A stretch of DNA of 64,000 nucleotides from Nocardia arizonensis (GCF_001310275.1 NZ_LGYZ01000057.1:124001-188000); one strand, 5' to 3'; shown: positions 15,780 to 25,662, counted from the first letter of the stretch. A program made the numbers and translations. The notes: generated from the sequence alone by a model not told the origin.

Positions 15780-17323
15780 TGCCCTGCCTCCGTCCGGGTG
15801 TTGAGAACATTGATGCCGCGCACCAGGATCGACGGGCAGCCGTGACTGACCGCCGCGACCTGGCCGGGCTGGGCCTTGCCGCAGTTGAACGCACCGCCGA
15901 GGTATCGGGTGGAGGGTCCGCCCACGGCCTCCATCGCGCCCCAGAAATCCGTCGTGGTCGCCTGGTAGGCGACATCGCGCACCTGACCGTCCAGCTCGCC
16001 GCCGCGGATGCGGAAGAAGCGCTGACCGGTGAACTGGAAGTTGTACCGCTGCATGTCGATGGACCAGGATTTGTCGCCCACGATGTAGAGCCCGTCCTCG
16101 ACGCGCGAGATCAATTCCCGGGTACTGGTATCGCGTTCGGGGTCGGGACGCAGCGACACGTTCGCCATGCGCTGGATCGGTACGTGATGAGCCGAATCGG
16201 CGTAGGAGCAGCCGTTGGAACGGGCCAGTCCGAGACGCGGGGCGAAGACGCGATCGAGTTGGTAGCCGACGAGGGTGCCCTCGCGCACCAGATCCCAGCG
16301 CTGACCCGCGACCCCTTCGTCGTCGTAGCCGACGCTGGCCAGACCGTACGGTTCGGTGCGATCACCGGTGACGTGCATGATCGGGGTGCCGTAGCGCAGC
16401 GTGCCGAGCTGGTCGGGGGTGGCGAACGACGTGCCCGCGTAGGCGGATTCGTAGCCGATGGCGCGATCGTATTCGGTCGCGTGGCCGATGGATTCGTGGA
16501 TCGTCAACCACAGATTGGTCGGATCGATCACCAGGTCGGTGGTGCCAGGTGTGACGCTGGGCGCCTTCACCTTCTCCGCCAGCCACTCCGGGATGCGCGC
16601 GAGTTCGCCGTGCCAGTCCCAGACTCCGTCCGCGCCGGTCACGTACTCCCACCCGCGCCCGGCCGGTGCGGCCAGGGTCCGCATGGACTCGAAGACACCC
16701 GCCGCGGAATCCACGGTGATGGCCTCGAATTGGGGGTGCACCCGGACCCGCTGCTGGGTGATGCTCGACCCGGAGGTGTCGGCGTAATAGGTCTGCTCCT
16801 TGACCTGTAGCACCGAGGCGGTCACGTGATCGACGCCGTCGGCGGCGGACAGGCGCTGCGAATAGTCCTGGAGCAGTGCGACCTTCTCGGCGGTCGGCAC
16901 CGCGAACGGGTCGAGCACGTAGGGCGAGGACCAGCGCGCGTCGGCGTACACCGGCTCCTCGGCCAGCTCGACGCGCTCGCGATTGAGCGCGCGCAGCGCG
17001 ACGGCGACGGTCACCGCGCGCCGGGCCACCTCGACCGCGGCATCCGCGGTGAGCGCGGGATGGGAGGCGAAACCCCAGGTGCCATCGACGATCACGCGCA
17101 CCGCGAAGCCGAGGTCGGTGGAGTCGGTGACGGCCTCGACCAGACCGTCGCGCAAGCGGATCGACTGGGTCACCAGGCGGTGCACCCGCACGTCGGCGTG
17201 TTGCGCGCCCGCGGCCGTGGCCGCGGCGAGGGCGGTCTCGGCGAGCGGAACCGATGGCAGGGCGAGGAATTCGGCGTCGATACGCGTCTGCCCCGCGGAT
17301 TCCTGGGATGACGGGTTGCTCAC
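15776..17323 (-). CDS. tldD: TldD-type zinc metallopeptidase
   Basis: A protein of about 515 residues with the catalytic HExxxH motif (WLTIHESIGHATEYDRAIGY, near residue 288) and a downstream Cys/Gly-rich active-site region (GGAFNCGKAQPGQVAAVSHG). It is the catalytic half of the TldD/TldE protease, cytosolic and coupled to the tldE gene by a GTGA overlap. The start is uncertain. GTG 17323 gives an N-terminus close to the family's usual length, while ATG 17347 would add eight residues. The function in actinomycetes is presumed to be clearance of peptides. Confidence 0.9.
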   Translation of the reverse strand: MSNPSSQESAGQTRIDAEFLALPSVPLAETALAAATAAGAQHADVRVHRLVTQSIRLRDGLVEAVTDSTDLGFAVRVIVDGTWGFASHPALTADAAVEVARRAVTVAVALRALNRERVELAEEPVYADARWSSPYVLDPFAVPTAEKVALLQDYSQRLSAADGVDHVTASVLQVKEQTYYADTSGSSITQQRVRVHPQFEAITVDSAAGVFESMRTLAAPAGRGWEYVTGADGVWDWHGELARIPEWLAEKVKAPSVTPGTTDLVIDPTNLWLTIHESIGHATEYDRAIGYESAYAGTSFATPDQLGTLRYGTPIMHVTGDRTEPYGLASVGYDDEGVAGQRWDLVREGTLVGYQLDRVFAPRLGLARSNGCSYADSAHHVPIQRMANVSLRPDPERDTSTRELISRVEDGLYIVGDKSWSIDMQRYNFQFTGQRFFRIRGGELDGQVRDVAYQATTTDFWGAMEAVGGPSTRYLGGAFNCGKAQPGQVAAVSHGCPSILVRGINVLNTRTEAGQ

Positions 17324-17451
17324 CTCGACTACGCTACCGCGCGGCATCCGCTTCGGCCGATTCCGCGCCGCCCGGCCTGTACCGGCCGTGGCGGCGCGCG
17401 CGAAACCCGTGGTTACCGCACCGACGGCGGCGAATGCCGTACTGTGCCCGC

Positions 17452-18084
17452 GTGCCGCCATCCGCGCTCCGCGACCGCAAACGGGAACGTACCCGCCGTG
17501 CCTTGCTCGAGGCAGCCGTCGACCTGTTCGAGCACAGAGGTTACGAGCAGACCACGGTGGCCGACATCGCCGCCGCCGCCGACGTGGGCACCCGAACCTT
17601 CTTCAACTACTTCGCCAGCAAGGAGGAGCTGCTGTTCCCCGAACCCGACGACCGGGTGCGCGCGGCCGTCGCCGCCATCGCCGGACGCCGCCCCGGGGAG
17701 CGTCCGGTCGAGGTGCTGCTGCGCGCCCTGCGCGCGGCGGGCGACAATCCCGGCGAACACCTCGTCGACGATCTCTACGCGCGCATCGCCGCGGTGCGCG
17801 CGCGGGTTTCGCGCACGGTGCCCGCGGTGAGCGGCCGGGCGGCGCACGCGCAGCTGGTGGCCCAGCGCGAGATCGGCAGGCAGTTGCACGCGGCTTTCCC
17901 CGAGGAATTCGACGAGGTCGGCGCGGCGGCGCTGGTCGGCGCGGTGGTTGGCGCGGTCTCCGGCGCGCTGACAGTGTTGTTCCAGCAACCGCATTCGGGC
18001 GCCGAGGACAGCGAGCGTCTGCAACGCCGGATCCACGAGACCACCTCGCGGGTATTGCAGCCGTGGCTGTCGGCCGCGCGCTGA
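17452..18084 (+). CDS. TetR-family transcriptional regulator
   Basis: The 210-residue regulator has an N-terminal TetR helix-turn-helix (RTRRALLEAAVDLFEHRGYE; TTVADIAAAADVGTRTFFNY, residues about 13-56) and a divergent C-terminal ligand-binding domain with an Ala/Val-rich hydrophobic helix near residue 165. GTG 17452 lies 6 nt after TACTGT (17440-17445), the leaderless pattern seen at several genes here; an ATG six codons upstream has no ribosome site. It is divergent from tldD and convergent with a TSUP permease. Its target is unknown. Confidence 0.88.
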   Translation: MPPSALRDRKRERTRRALLEAAVDLFEHRGYEQTTVADIAAAADVGTRTFFNYFASKEELLFPEPDDRVRAAVAAIAGRRPGERPVEVLLRALRAAGDNPGEHLVDDLYARIAAVRARVSRTVPAVSGRAAHAQLVAQREIGRQLHAAFPEEFDEVGAAALVGAVVGAVSGALTVLFQQPHSGAEDSERLQRRIHETTSRVLQPWLSAAR

Positions 18085-18091
18085 GCACGGC

Positions 18092-18859
18092 TCAGCCGAA
18101 TTGTTGCCAGCCCAGCCGGATCACCATCGCCACGACCACGACGAGCAGAACCACCCGAACGAATTCGGCGCCCCGGCGCACCGCCATGCGCGAACCGACC
18201 ACCGCGCCCGCGATATTGGCCACCGCCATCGCCGCGCCCAGTGCCACCAGGATGTGACCGGTGAGGCCGAAGAAGACGAGCGCGCCGATATTCGACCCGC
18301 AGTTGATCACCTTGGACATGGCCGCCGCCCGCACGAACTCGGTGCCGAGCACGGTGGCGAAGGTGATGATCAGGAACGTGCCGGTGCCCGGTCCGAGCAG
18401 GCCGTCGTAGAGCCCGATCAGTCCCGCCGCGATCGCGACGGTCAGGACCACCTTGCGCCGCGTCGGCGGATGAGTCGCCATCGTGACCCCGACCGAGGGC
18501 CGCAGCGTCACGAAGATCGCGACCCCGACGAGAACCACCATCACGATCGGAATGAACAGGTCGCGGTCGATGAGCGAGACGGCCGCCGCCCCGACGGCCG
18601 CCGCGCACGCCGCGATCCCGGCCGCGGGCAGCATGATTCGCCAGGGGATGGGCACCTTGCGCACGAAGGTCACCACCGCCGCCCCGGTGCCCGCCACCGC
18701 GGCCATCTTGTTCGTGCCGAGCGCCGTCTGCGGCGTGATGCCGGGCGCGATCAGGAACAGGGTCGGCAGGATGATCAAACCGCCGCCCCCGACCACCGCG
18801 TCGACCCAGCCCGCCGCCGTCGCTGCCGCCAACAAAACCATCCAATCCGCGACATCCAC
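18092..18859 (-). CDS. TSUP (TauE/SafE) family permease
   Basis: A permease of about 255 residues with seven to eight membrane segments. Both TSUP signature repeats are present: GWVDAVVGGGGLIILPTLFL near the N-terminus, and GLIGLYDGLLGPGTGTFLII then MSKVINCGSNIGALVFF in the second half. TSUP proteins export or import sulfite, sulfonates or other organic anions; no substrate can be assigned from context. GTG 18859 is the chosen start, with ATG 18841 as an alternative. Upstream in-frame sequence is Gln/Arg-rich and antisense to the kinase gene, so it was rejected. Confidence 0.87.
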   Translation of the reverse strand: MDVADWMVLLAAATAAGWVDAVVGGGGLIILPTLFLIAPGITPQTALGTNKMAAVAGTGAAVVTFVRKVPIPWRIMLPAAGIAACAAAVGAAAVSLIDRDLFIPIVMVVLVGVAIFVTLRPSVGVTMATHPPTRRKVVLTVAIAAGLIGLYDGLLGPGTGTFLIITFATVLGTEFVRAAAMSKVINCGSNIGALVFFGLTGHILVALGAAMAVANIAGAVVGSRMAVRRGAEFVRVVLLVVVVAMVIRLGWQQFG

Positions 18860-18958
18860 CGCCCCAGCCAACCAGAGATCCCATGATTTCCCGAGTCGGG
18901 CGGTGGACGACGCTGCGCTCTCGCGGTGCGAGAGCGGGCCCGACCTAGGCTGAGGGGC

Positions 18959-20134
18959 GTGCGCCGGTTCAGTCTGTGGCTTCGCGGCAAGCCGCTCATA
19001 GCGGATTCCATCATGGCGTTCGGCCTGCTGCTGCTCGACATCACCGGAATCGGGGAGAGCAGCCAGAAGGTCGTCTACCTGGTCGTCGGCGGACTGCTGC
19101 CGATCCCGGTCGCCTTCCGGCGCGCCTACCCGCGCGTCATGGCCGCGCTGCTGCTGGCCTTCGCGCTCACCACGACACTGCTGAACCATCTACTCGGCGA
19201 CGACGCGACCCATCCGGCACTGCTCGCCCTCGGCGTCATGCTCTACACACTGGTCGCTTACGTGGGCCGAGTCGAAGGACTGCTGCTGCTGATCGGACTC
19301 GTCCTCGATGCCGCACTGGCGCTGCTGTTGCTCGATCAGCCGGTGTTCTCGACGGTTGCCTTCGGCTCGCTCTATTACGCACTGTGTTGGACGCTGGCGG
19401 AATTCAACGGCGCGCGCCACGCCTACGACGCCGAGGTCGCGGCCCGACTCGCGGTGGCCGACTACGACCGGGAGCGGCGCACCCACGAAGCGGTCGCCCG
19501 CGAACGCACCCGGATCGCGCGCGAACTGCACGACGTGGTCGCGCACGCGGTGAGCGTGATGATCGTGCAGGCCGACGGCGCGGGGTACGCGGTGCGCCGC
19601 GATGCGGACACCGCCGAACAGGCATTGCGCACCATAGCGAGCACCGGGCGCGAGGCGCTGCGCGAACTGCGCCGCACGGTCGCGCTGTTGCGCACCGAAC
19701 ACGCGCCCGACCAGGTCCCTCAGCACGGCACCGCCGGACTCGCGAAGGTCGTCGACATGATGCGCGGCACCGGACTGGCCGTGGAACTCGAACTCACCGG
19801 CGAACTCGACACGATCGCCCCCGAGGTCAGCCTCGGCGTGCACCGGGTGGTCCAGGAATCGCTGACCAACACGCTGCGACACGCGGGCGCGCACCCCAAG
19901 GCGTGGGTGCGGGTGCAGCGCCGCGAGGGCGATGTCCTCGTCGAGGTCGTCGACAGCGGCGGAATCCCCGTGCACGGATCTTCGACGCACCCCATCAAGG
20001 GCAGCGGGCTCGGACTCGTCGGCATGCGCGAGCGCATCGCCGTCCTCGGCGGTGCGCTCGAGGCCGGGCGGCGCGGCGACGGCGCCTGGCGCGTGCACGC
20101 CACCATCCCGCTCAGCATCGAACACGCCGACTGA
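18959..20134 (+). CDS. NarL-type sensor histidine kinase
   Basis: The 391-residue kinase has five to six N-terminal membrane segments without a large external loop (residues about 15-150). A HisKA_3 dimerisation domain follows with the phosphorylated His in ARERTRIARELHDVVAHAVS near residue 190. The HATPase has N-box QESLTNTLRHAGAHPKAWV and G-box GSGLGLVGMRERIAVLGG. This class signals to LuxR-type response regulators, and one lies 2.6 kb downstream on the same strand beyond an antisense gene. The GTG is probably leaderless (TAGGCT at 18946-18951, then 7 nt). The stimulus is likely sensed in the membrane. Confidence 0.92.
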   Translation: MRRFSLWLRGKPLIADSIMAFGLLLLDITGIGESSQKVVYLVVGGLLPIPVAFRRAYPRVMAALLLAFALTTTLLNHLLGDDATHPALLALGVMLYTLVAYVGRVEGLLLLIGLVLDAALALLLLDQPVFSTVAFGSLYYALCWTLAEFNGARHAYDAEVAARLAVADYDRERRTHEAVARERTRIARELHDVVAHAVSVMIVQADGAGYAVRRDADTAEQALRTIASTGREALRELRRTVALLRTEHAPDQVPQHGTAGLAKVVDMMRGTGLAVELELTGELDTIAPEVSLGVHRVVQESLTNTLRHAGAHPKAWVRVQRREGDVLVEVVDSGGIPVHGSSTHPIKGSGLGLVGMRERIAVLGGALEAGRRGDGAWRVHATIPLSIEHAD

Positions 20135-20136
20135 TC

Positions 20137-22575
20137 TCAGGTCACCAGTATCTCCAGATCGCGCAGGATCTCGCTGGCGGTGATCGGGTCGAGCCGGGCG
20201 AAACGGGTGTCACCGCAACGCTGCATCCAGTGCCGTGGCGGCCCGGCGGTGAGTTCCACCGAGGCGAGCACCTGTTCCGGGATGAGCAGCGGATCGCTGA
20301 CATCTATACCGTCGTCGAGCACGATGAGCACCTGGAGGTCCGCGCCGACCGGACGGTACAGGTGATCCTGGATGCCGCCGTCGGCGGGCGCGCCGCGAAA
20401 CCAGCCCGAATTCTCCAGCCGCAGCAGCGCACTGGTCGCCACCATGCGATCGGCGAAGCGTGCCAGCGAGGTCGCCGCCGCCTCGCGCTCGGTCAGCCGG
20501 TGCACGGTGCGGTCCAATTGGGCGAAGGGCTGGCGTACGCGGTCCTCGGCGAAGCGCTCCCGCCAGTACGGCAGTGCGTCGCCCAGATGCAGCGGATGCG
20601 CCACCGCGACGTATTCGGCGTCCGGTGCCGAGCCGCGGTCGCGGTCGTCGCGCAGGTCGCCGTCGGCGGTGACGCGGAAGCTGTGGCGCACCGCGCCGGA
20701 CTCGTCGAGCGCGACCCACACCAGCTGCCGGGCCAGATGCCGCAGCACCGGATGACCGAGCACCACGTCGCGATACTCGCCGGCGGTCCACGTGCGCACC
20801 GACACCATCGCCGCCTCCAGCCGTGCGGCCTGCCGGGCCGCGACCACGTCGAGTTCGCGTTCGGCCGCGGCGACCCGCTCGGCGACCTCGGGCGCCAGGA
20901 CACGACGGGGCAGGAAGCGCAATTCGGTGACGGCCGGGCCCGCCGGGACGATGAGCGGTACGCGGGTGCCGTCCGGCAGCGGCAGCGCCCCGTCGGAACC
21001 GAGTCCGCAGGTGGGCGCGCGGCGGTCGGCGAGCTGGTCGGCGGTCAGGCCGAGCCGTTCGGCGACGGCGGTGACCCCGCGCTCGGCCGCGGCGCGCGCG
21101 GCATCGGGCGGAAGCGTGCCGGTGAGCCGGATCAGTTGCGCCAGAGCGGTTTCCGAACCGATCCTGATCAGGGTGTCGACGGCGGACAGGACGAAATCGA
21201 CCCGGGTTGCGGGTTGAACGAGGTCGGCGAGCCGCACCGCGCACGCGTCGTCGGCGGTGGCGGCCAGCGCCGTCCACACCCAGTCGTCCTCGGCGGGCAT
21301 ACCCGCGGCGCGCCACCGTTCGAACAGGGCCCATCCGAAGGCCGCCCGATTCGCGTCGTCCAGGGCGGCGACCAGCGTTTCGACGTAATCGTGTTCGGGT
21401 CCGGCGAACAGCGCGCACAGGCGCATGGCGTCGGCGGGCGCGACGCCCGGCAGCGCGGTGAGATCGAGCCAGGGCCGGAAGTCACGCGGTCCCTCCACCG
21501 GGACGGCGAGATGGTCGGCCAGCAGCCGGGCGCAGTCGCGGCCGACCGCGTCGGCGCGGCGCGCGGACACGGTGAGCATCCGGCGGGCCCGTTCCGGGAA
21601 CGCGGTGACCGCCGCGCGCAGCGCCGCGCGGGTCCCCGGCTCGGGCAGCAGATCGATGAGCAGACCGAATGCCTCGTCGGTGGGGAAGCAGGCCAGGATC
21701 CGCACCGCGCGCGGCGAAACCGCGCGCGGCGCGTTCCGCGCGCACTCGGCGATCAGCGTCGCGCTGTCGGGACCGACGTGGGCGGCCAGGCTGAACAGCA
21801 CACGGGTGTCGGTGGCGAGCGCGCCGCCGCCCGCGACCGCCGCCACCCGCGCGGCCTGCGCCGCCGTCGCGACCGCGGTGAACAGCACGGTCACCGACCA
21901 GTGCGGATCGTGTTCGGCGCCGAGATCGGCGACGGCCTCGGCCACCCAGTCCGGCTCGCTCGGCGCGAGATAGGCGATCAGGCGCCGGGCGGGTTCGTCG
22001 CCGCGCACGCTCGCCAGCGCGGTGATCGTGCGCGCGTAGGACCGGTCGGAGACGACGGCGAGCAGGGCACGCAGCCGCCGGGCGAGGTCCGCCACCGCCT
22101 CGGCGGGGCGACCGCGCTCGACCGCGACCGACGCGCCCTCGAGGGTGCGGCCCGCGGCGTCGTCGGGCAGCACGACCCGTACCCGGCTCGCCCACACCGT
22201 CGCCACGGCGGCGAATTCGAGCCCGTACCACGCCACCAGCAGATCGGCCACGTCGTCGCGGTCGGGCGGCGGCAGCAGGCGCAGCACCAACGCGGCGACG
22301 ACCCCGGTGCCGATCGGTTCTCCCGCAGCGGAATTCAGCACGGCCAGCGCCGGCGCGGCGAGGGTCGGGTCGGAGTCGGGATGGTCGAGAGCGGCGCGCA
22401 GATGGGCGACCGAACCGTAGAGCAGGTCTCGAACCCGTTGCGCGGCGCGGTGATCCACCGTGACCCGATACCCGGCGCGACCGCGCCACGGCTCGGTTCG
22501 CCGCCACCAACGGCCGGGCACGATCCACATTCGTTCATCGGCATAGAGACGTGTATTGGCTTTCCGATCGGACAT
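20137..22575 (-). CDS. Large DUF4132-type protein
   Basis: A cytosolic protein of about 812 residues without signal or membrane segments. The first two thirds are Ala/Arg/Leu-rich helical repeats that look like a HEAT-type scaffold. The C-terminal 250 residues resemble the DUF4132/MolR-YehI domain (RQPFAQLDRTVHRLTEREAA; RLENSGWFRGAPADGGIQDH). The molecular function of this family is unknown. ATG 22575 has GGGGGA before it. The gene is convergent with the histidine kinase, with 2 bp between stops, and divergent from the response regulator, so it sits inside a two-component pair. Confidence 0.85.
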   Translation of the reverse strand: MSDRKANTRLYADERMWIVPGRWWRRTEPWRGRAGYRVTVDHRAAQRVRDLLYGSVAHLRAALDHPDSDPTLAAPALAVLNSAAGEPIGTGVVAALVLRLLPPPDRDDVADLLVAWYGLEFAAVATVWASRVRVVLPDDAAGRTLEGASVAVERGRPAEAVADLARRLRALLAVVSDRSYARTITALASVRGDEPARRLIAYLAPSEPDWVAEAVADLGAEHDPHWSVTVLFTAVATAAQAARVAAVAGGGALATDTRVLFSLAAHVGPDSATLIAECARNAPRAVSPRAVRILACFPTDEAFGLLIDLLPEPGTRAALRAAVTAFPERARRMLTVSARRADAVGRDCARLLADHLAVPVEGPRDFRPWLDLTALPGVAPADAMRLCALFAGPEHDYVETLVAALDDANRAAFGWALFERWRAAGMPAEDDWVWTALAATADDACAVRLADLVQPATRVDFVLSAVDTLIRIGSETALAQLIRLTGTLPPDAARAAAERGVTAVAERLGLTADQLADRRAPTCGLGSDGALPLPDGTRVPLIVPAGPAVTELRFLPRRVLAPEVAERVAAAERELDVVAARQAARLEAAMVSVRTWTAGEYRDVVLGHPVLRHLARQLVWVALDESGAVRHSFRVTADGDLRDDRDRGSAPDAEYVAVAHPLHLGDALPYWRERFAEDRVRQPFAQLDRTVHRLTEREAAATSLARFADRMVATSALLRLENSGWFRGAPADGGIQDHLYRPVGADLQVLIVLDDGIDVSDPLLIPEQVLASVELTAGPPRHWMQRCGDTRFARLDPITASEILRDLEILVT

Positions 22576-22770
22576 CGTGTCCCCCCGCGGTTCATTCGAT
22601 CCAACCGAGAACGATATCGCGGGCGACCGACACCGCCGCGCGAGCGGGTCCTGCCGCGCAATGTTGCCGGTGCGCGAAAATCCCGCCGCCACAGCCGAAC
22701 CCCGTCACCGCCCGGCACGCGCGCGCACCCGATCCGGGGACGCCCGCGGCGATGTCGATAGATTGTGGCG

Positions 22771-23430
22771 GTGCCGATCTCCGTACTCGTCGTCGACGAC
22801 CAGGAACTCATGCGCATGGGACTGAAGATGGTTCTCGGCGCGCACCCGGACATCGATGTGATCGGCGAGGCGGACAACGGGGCCGCGGCGGTGTCGCGGG
22901 CCAGGGAACTGCGGCCCGATGTCGTGCTGATGGACGTGCGCATGCCGGTGGTCGACGGGGTCACCGCGACCGCGCGGATCATCGAATCCGACGCCGGATC
23001 GAAGGTCCTGGTGATGACCACCTTCGACCTGGACGAGCACGCGCTGGGCGCGCTGCGCGCGGGCGCGAGCGGATTCCTGCTCAAGGACACCCCGCCGGAG
23101 GATCTCGTCTCGGCCATTCGCAGTGTGGCCGCGGGCGACGCGGTCGTGTCGCCCAAGGTCACCAAACGGCTGCTCGACCGGCTCATCGCCGACGATCCGG
23201 GCGGTACGCGCGATCCGCGGGCGCTCGAGGTGCTGACCGCACGGGAACGCGAGGTGCTCGAGCAGATCGCGGCGGGCCGGTCCAACGCCGAGATCGCCGA
23301 ACAGCTCTACCTGTCGGAGGCCACCGTCAAGACCCATGTCGGCCGGGTGCTGACCAAACTCGGGCTGCGGGATCGGGTGCAGGCGGTCGTGCTGGCCTAC
23401 GAGACCGGACTCGTGCGCCCCGGCGGCTGA
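22771..23430 (+). CDS. NarL/LuxR-type response regulator
   Basis: The 219-residue regulator has a receiver domain (VLVVDDQELMRMG; phospho-acceptor Asp in DVVLMDVRMPVVDG near residue 52; Lys in GFLLKDTPPED near 103). A C-terminal LuxR helix-turn-helix follows (LTAREREVLEQIAAGRSNAE; LYLSEATVKTHVGRVLTKLG). GTG 22771 is chosen over GTG 22765 because TAGATT at 22759-22764 then sits exactly 6 nt upstream as a leaderless -10. It is the probable partner of the kinase at 18959-20134. Confidence 0.92.
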   Translation: MPISVLVVDDQELMRMGLKMVLGAHPDIDVIGEADNGAAAVSRARELRPDVVLMDVRMPVVDGVTATARIIESDAGSKVLVMTTFDLDEHALGALRAGASGFLLKDTPPEDLVSAIRSVAAGDAVVSPKVTKRLLDRLIADDPGGTRDPRALEVLTAREREVLEQIAAGRSNAEIAEQLYLSEATVKTHVGRVLTKLGLRDRVQAVVLAYETGLVRPGG

Positions 23431-23513
23431 CCCTCAGCAAGCTATCAGGATCGGTCGGGAGCGAATCGGCCCAGCCGGACGTTGTAGCGGGTAGATCGTA
23501 CGGAAGGAACGCC

Positions 23514-23996
23514 ATGCCCGCCCTGTTGTTCGTGCTGTACGTGATCGTGGAGATCGCCGCGCTGTTCGCGGTCGGTCATCTGCTCGGCGCCGTCGCCGCG
23601 ATCGCGCTGCTCATCGCGAGTTCGGCGGTGGGCATGCTCATGATCGGGGTGCAGGGCCGCCGGGTCTTCGAGCAGTTCCGCCGGGTGGCGCGCGGCCAAC
23701 TCGATCCCGGCATCGCCGTCGCCGACGGCGCGTTGGTCGCCGTCGGCGGATTCCTCATGTTCATCCCCGGCCTGGTCACGGGCCTGTTCGGCCTGTTGCT
23801 GCTGTTGCCGCCCACCCGTGCGCCGCTGCGCCCGGTGGTGACCGCGCTCGCGGCCCGGCGGATCGCGAAGTTCACCGTCGCGCGTCCCTACCGCGGCATC
23901 GTCATCGACGGTGACGACGTGGTCGACGGTGTGGTGGTGCGCCAGTGGTACGACGACGGCCGCGGTGACGCGCGCCGCGCCATCGGGCCCGCCTGA
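23514..23996 (+). CDS. fxsA: FxsA family membrane protein
   Basis: A 160-residue membrane protein with three to four helices in the first 105 residues (LFVLYVIVEIAALFAVGHLL; FLMFIPGLVTGLFGLLLLLP) and a cytosolic tail containing a short acidic patch (IDGDDVVDGVVV). It fits the FxsA family, named for suppression of F-plasmid exclusion of phage T7; its cellular role is unclear. ATG 23514 follows GGAAGGA. It precedes an amidohydrolase and lnt, resembling the fxsA-lnt neighbourhood of M. tuberculosis. Confidence 0.88.
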   Translation: MPALLFVLYVIVEIAALFAVGHLLGAVAAIALLIASSAVGMLMIGVQGRRVFEQFRRVARGQLDPGIAVADGALVAVGGFLMFIPGLVTGLFGLLLLLPPTRAPLRPVVTALAARRIAKFTVARPYRGIVIDGDDVVDGVVVRQWYDDGRGDARRAIGPA

Positions 23997-24063
23997 CCGC
24001 ACGGCCGCCCCGCGGCGGTCCGCACCGAACGGGGTAGCGCGGGATACGGCAGACTGATCACCC

Positions 24064-25662
24064 GTGAGTACCGAGTTGCTGATCGGCGGGCGCTTCTACA
24101 GTTCGAGCGCACCCGACGCGACCGCGATGGCGGTCACGGACGGCATGGTGGTCTGGTTGGGGGCCGAGAAGCCCGGACGGGCGCTGCACCCCGACGCCGA
24201 GATCATCGATCTGGACGGTGCGTTCGTCGCACCGGGTTTCGTCGATCCGCACGTGCACCTCACCGCGCTCGGCTTGCGGCTGACCGGGCTCGACCTCTCG
24301 GGAGCGGACTCCCTGCGGGCCTGCCTGGACGCGATCCGCGCCTACGCCGCGGCCGATACCGGCGGTGTCGTCCTCGGCGACGGCTGGGACGAGTCGCGTT
24401 GGCCCGAGCGACGTCCGCCGACCGTCGAGGAGATCGACGCCGCCGCGGGCCGCGACCGGCCGGTCTACCTGGCCCGGGTGGACGCGCATTCCGCGGTGGC
24501 CTCCACGGCGCTGCTCGCGGACGTGCCCGAGCTCACCTCGGCGATCGGCTACACCCCCGGCGAACCGCTGCGCGCGGCGGCGCACCATCTGGTCCGGGCC
24601 GCGGCGCTGGCGAAGCTCGACCGCGCCCGCCGCGACGCGGCCCGCCGCGCCGCTCTCGACGCCGCGGCCGCCCAAGGCGTCGTCGCGGTGCACGAATGCG
24701 CGGGACCGGAGATCGCGGGTCGCGAAGATCTGCTCGAACTGCGGGAATTCGCGCACGGCGTCGAGGTGCGCGCCTACTGGGGCGAGGCGGTGCGCAGCGC
24801 CGAACAGGCCAGGGCGCTGATCGAGGAACTCGGGGTCGACGGTTTGGCCGGTGACCTGTTCGTCGACGGATCGCTCGGTTCGCGCACCGCGTGGCTGCGC
24901 GAACCCTACGCCGACGATCCGGGCAGCGGACTCGGCTACCTCGACGTCGACGCCATCGCCGCGCATGTGCGGGCCTGCACCGAGGCCGGTGTCCAGGCCG
25001 GGTTCCACGTCATCGGCGACGCCGCCATGGCCGCGGCGGTGGCGGGCTTCGAACGCGCCGCCGACGAACTCGGCGCGCCCGCGGTCGCCGCGCGTGGCCA
25101 CCGCGTCGAACACGCCGAGATGCTCGACGCCGAGCAGATGGCGAAACTGGCCGCGTTCGGCGTCATCGCCAGCGTGCAGCCCGGATTCGACGCGGCGTGG
25201 GGCGGCGCGGACGGCATGTACGCCGCCCGGCTCGGCCCCGAGCGCGCCGCGGCGATGAACCGGTTCGGGGCCATGGCCGCCGCGGGCATCGCCCTGGCGA
25301 TCGGATCCGACGCCCCGGTCACGCCCCTGAATCCGTGGGCGGCGGTGCGGGCCGCGGTCGAGCACCGCACACCGGGCAGCGGACTGTCGCCCCGCGCCGC
25401 CTTCGCCGCCGCCACCCGGGGCGGATGGCGCGCGTGCGGGGTGCGCGACGGACTCGCGGGCACGCTGGTTCCGGGCGCGCCCGCGTCCTATGCGGTATGG
25501 GATGCCGACGATCTGGTGGTCGCCGCGGCGTCCGACGCCGTGCGACGCTGGTCGACCGATCCGCGCTCACGGGTGCCGGGGTTGCCGCCGCTGCACGCCG
25601 ATGCACCCCTGCCGACCTGTCTACGCACCGTCCACCGCGGAGTCGTCATCCATGAGCTCTGA
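24064..25662 (+). CDS. YtcJ-like amidohydrolase (amidohydrolase family 3)
   Basis: The 532-residue metal-dependent hydrolase has the binuclear-site motif PGFVDPHVHLTALGL near residue 57, a His in GFHVIGDAAMAAAV near 315, a His in RGHRVEHAEMLDAEQM near 346 and the catalytic Asp in AIGSDAPVTPLNPW near 418. Members hydrolyse amides, imides or formamides; the substrate is unknown. The GTG start comes right after the fxsA unit and the stop overlaps lnt by 11 bp, so it is likely co-transcribed with lnt. Confidence 0.88.
   Translation: MSTELLIGGRFYSSSAPDATAMAVTDGMVVWLGAEKPGRALHPDAEIIDLDGAFVAPGFVDPHVHLTALGLRLTGLDLSGADSLRACLDAIRAYAAADTGGVVLGDGWDESRWPERRPPTVEEIDAAAGRDRPVYLARVDAHSAVASTALLADVPELTSAIGYTPGEPLRAAAHHLVRAAALAKLDRARRDAARRAALDAAAAQGVVAVHECAGPEIAGREDLLELREFAHGVEVRAYWGEAVRSAEQARALIEELGVDGLAGDLFVDGSLGSRTAWLREPYADDPGSGLGYLDVDAIAAHVRACTEAGVQAGFHVIGDAAMAAAVAGFERAADELGAPAVAARGHRVEHAEMLDAEQMAKLAAFGVIASVQPGFDAAWGGADGMYAARLGPERAAAMNRFGAMAAAGIALAIGSDAPVTPLNPWAAVRAAVEHRTPGSGLSPRAAFAAATRGGWRACGVRDGLAGTLVPGAPASYAVWDADDLVVAAASDAVRRWSTDPRSRVPGLPPLHADAPLPTCLRTVHRGVVIHEL

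Noticed and set aside
18976-22761. A 1261-codon plus-strand open frame across the kinase and the DUF4132 gene
   Set aside because: Its product is Arg/Gly-rich without domains, and it overlaps two well-supported genes in other frames.
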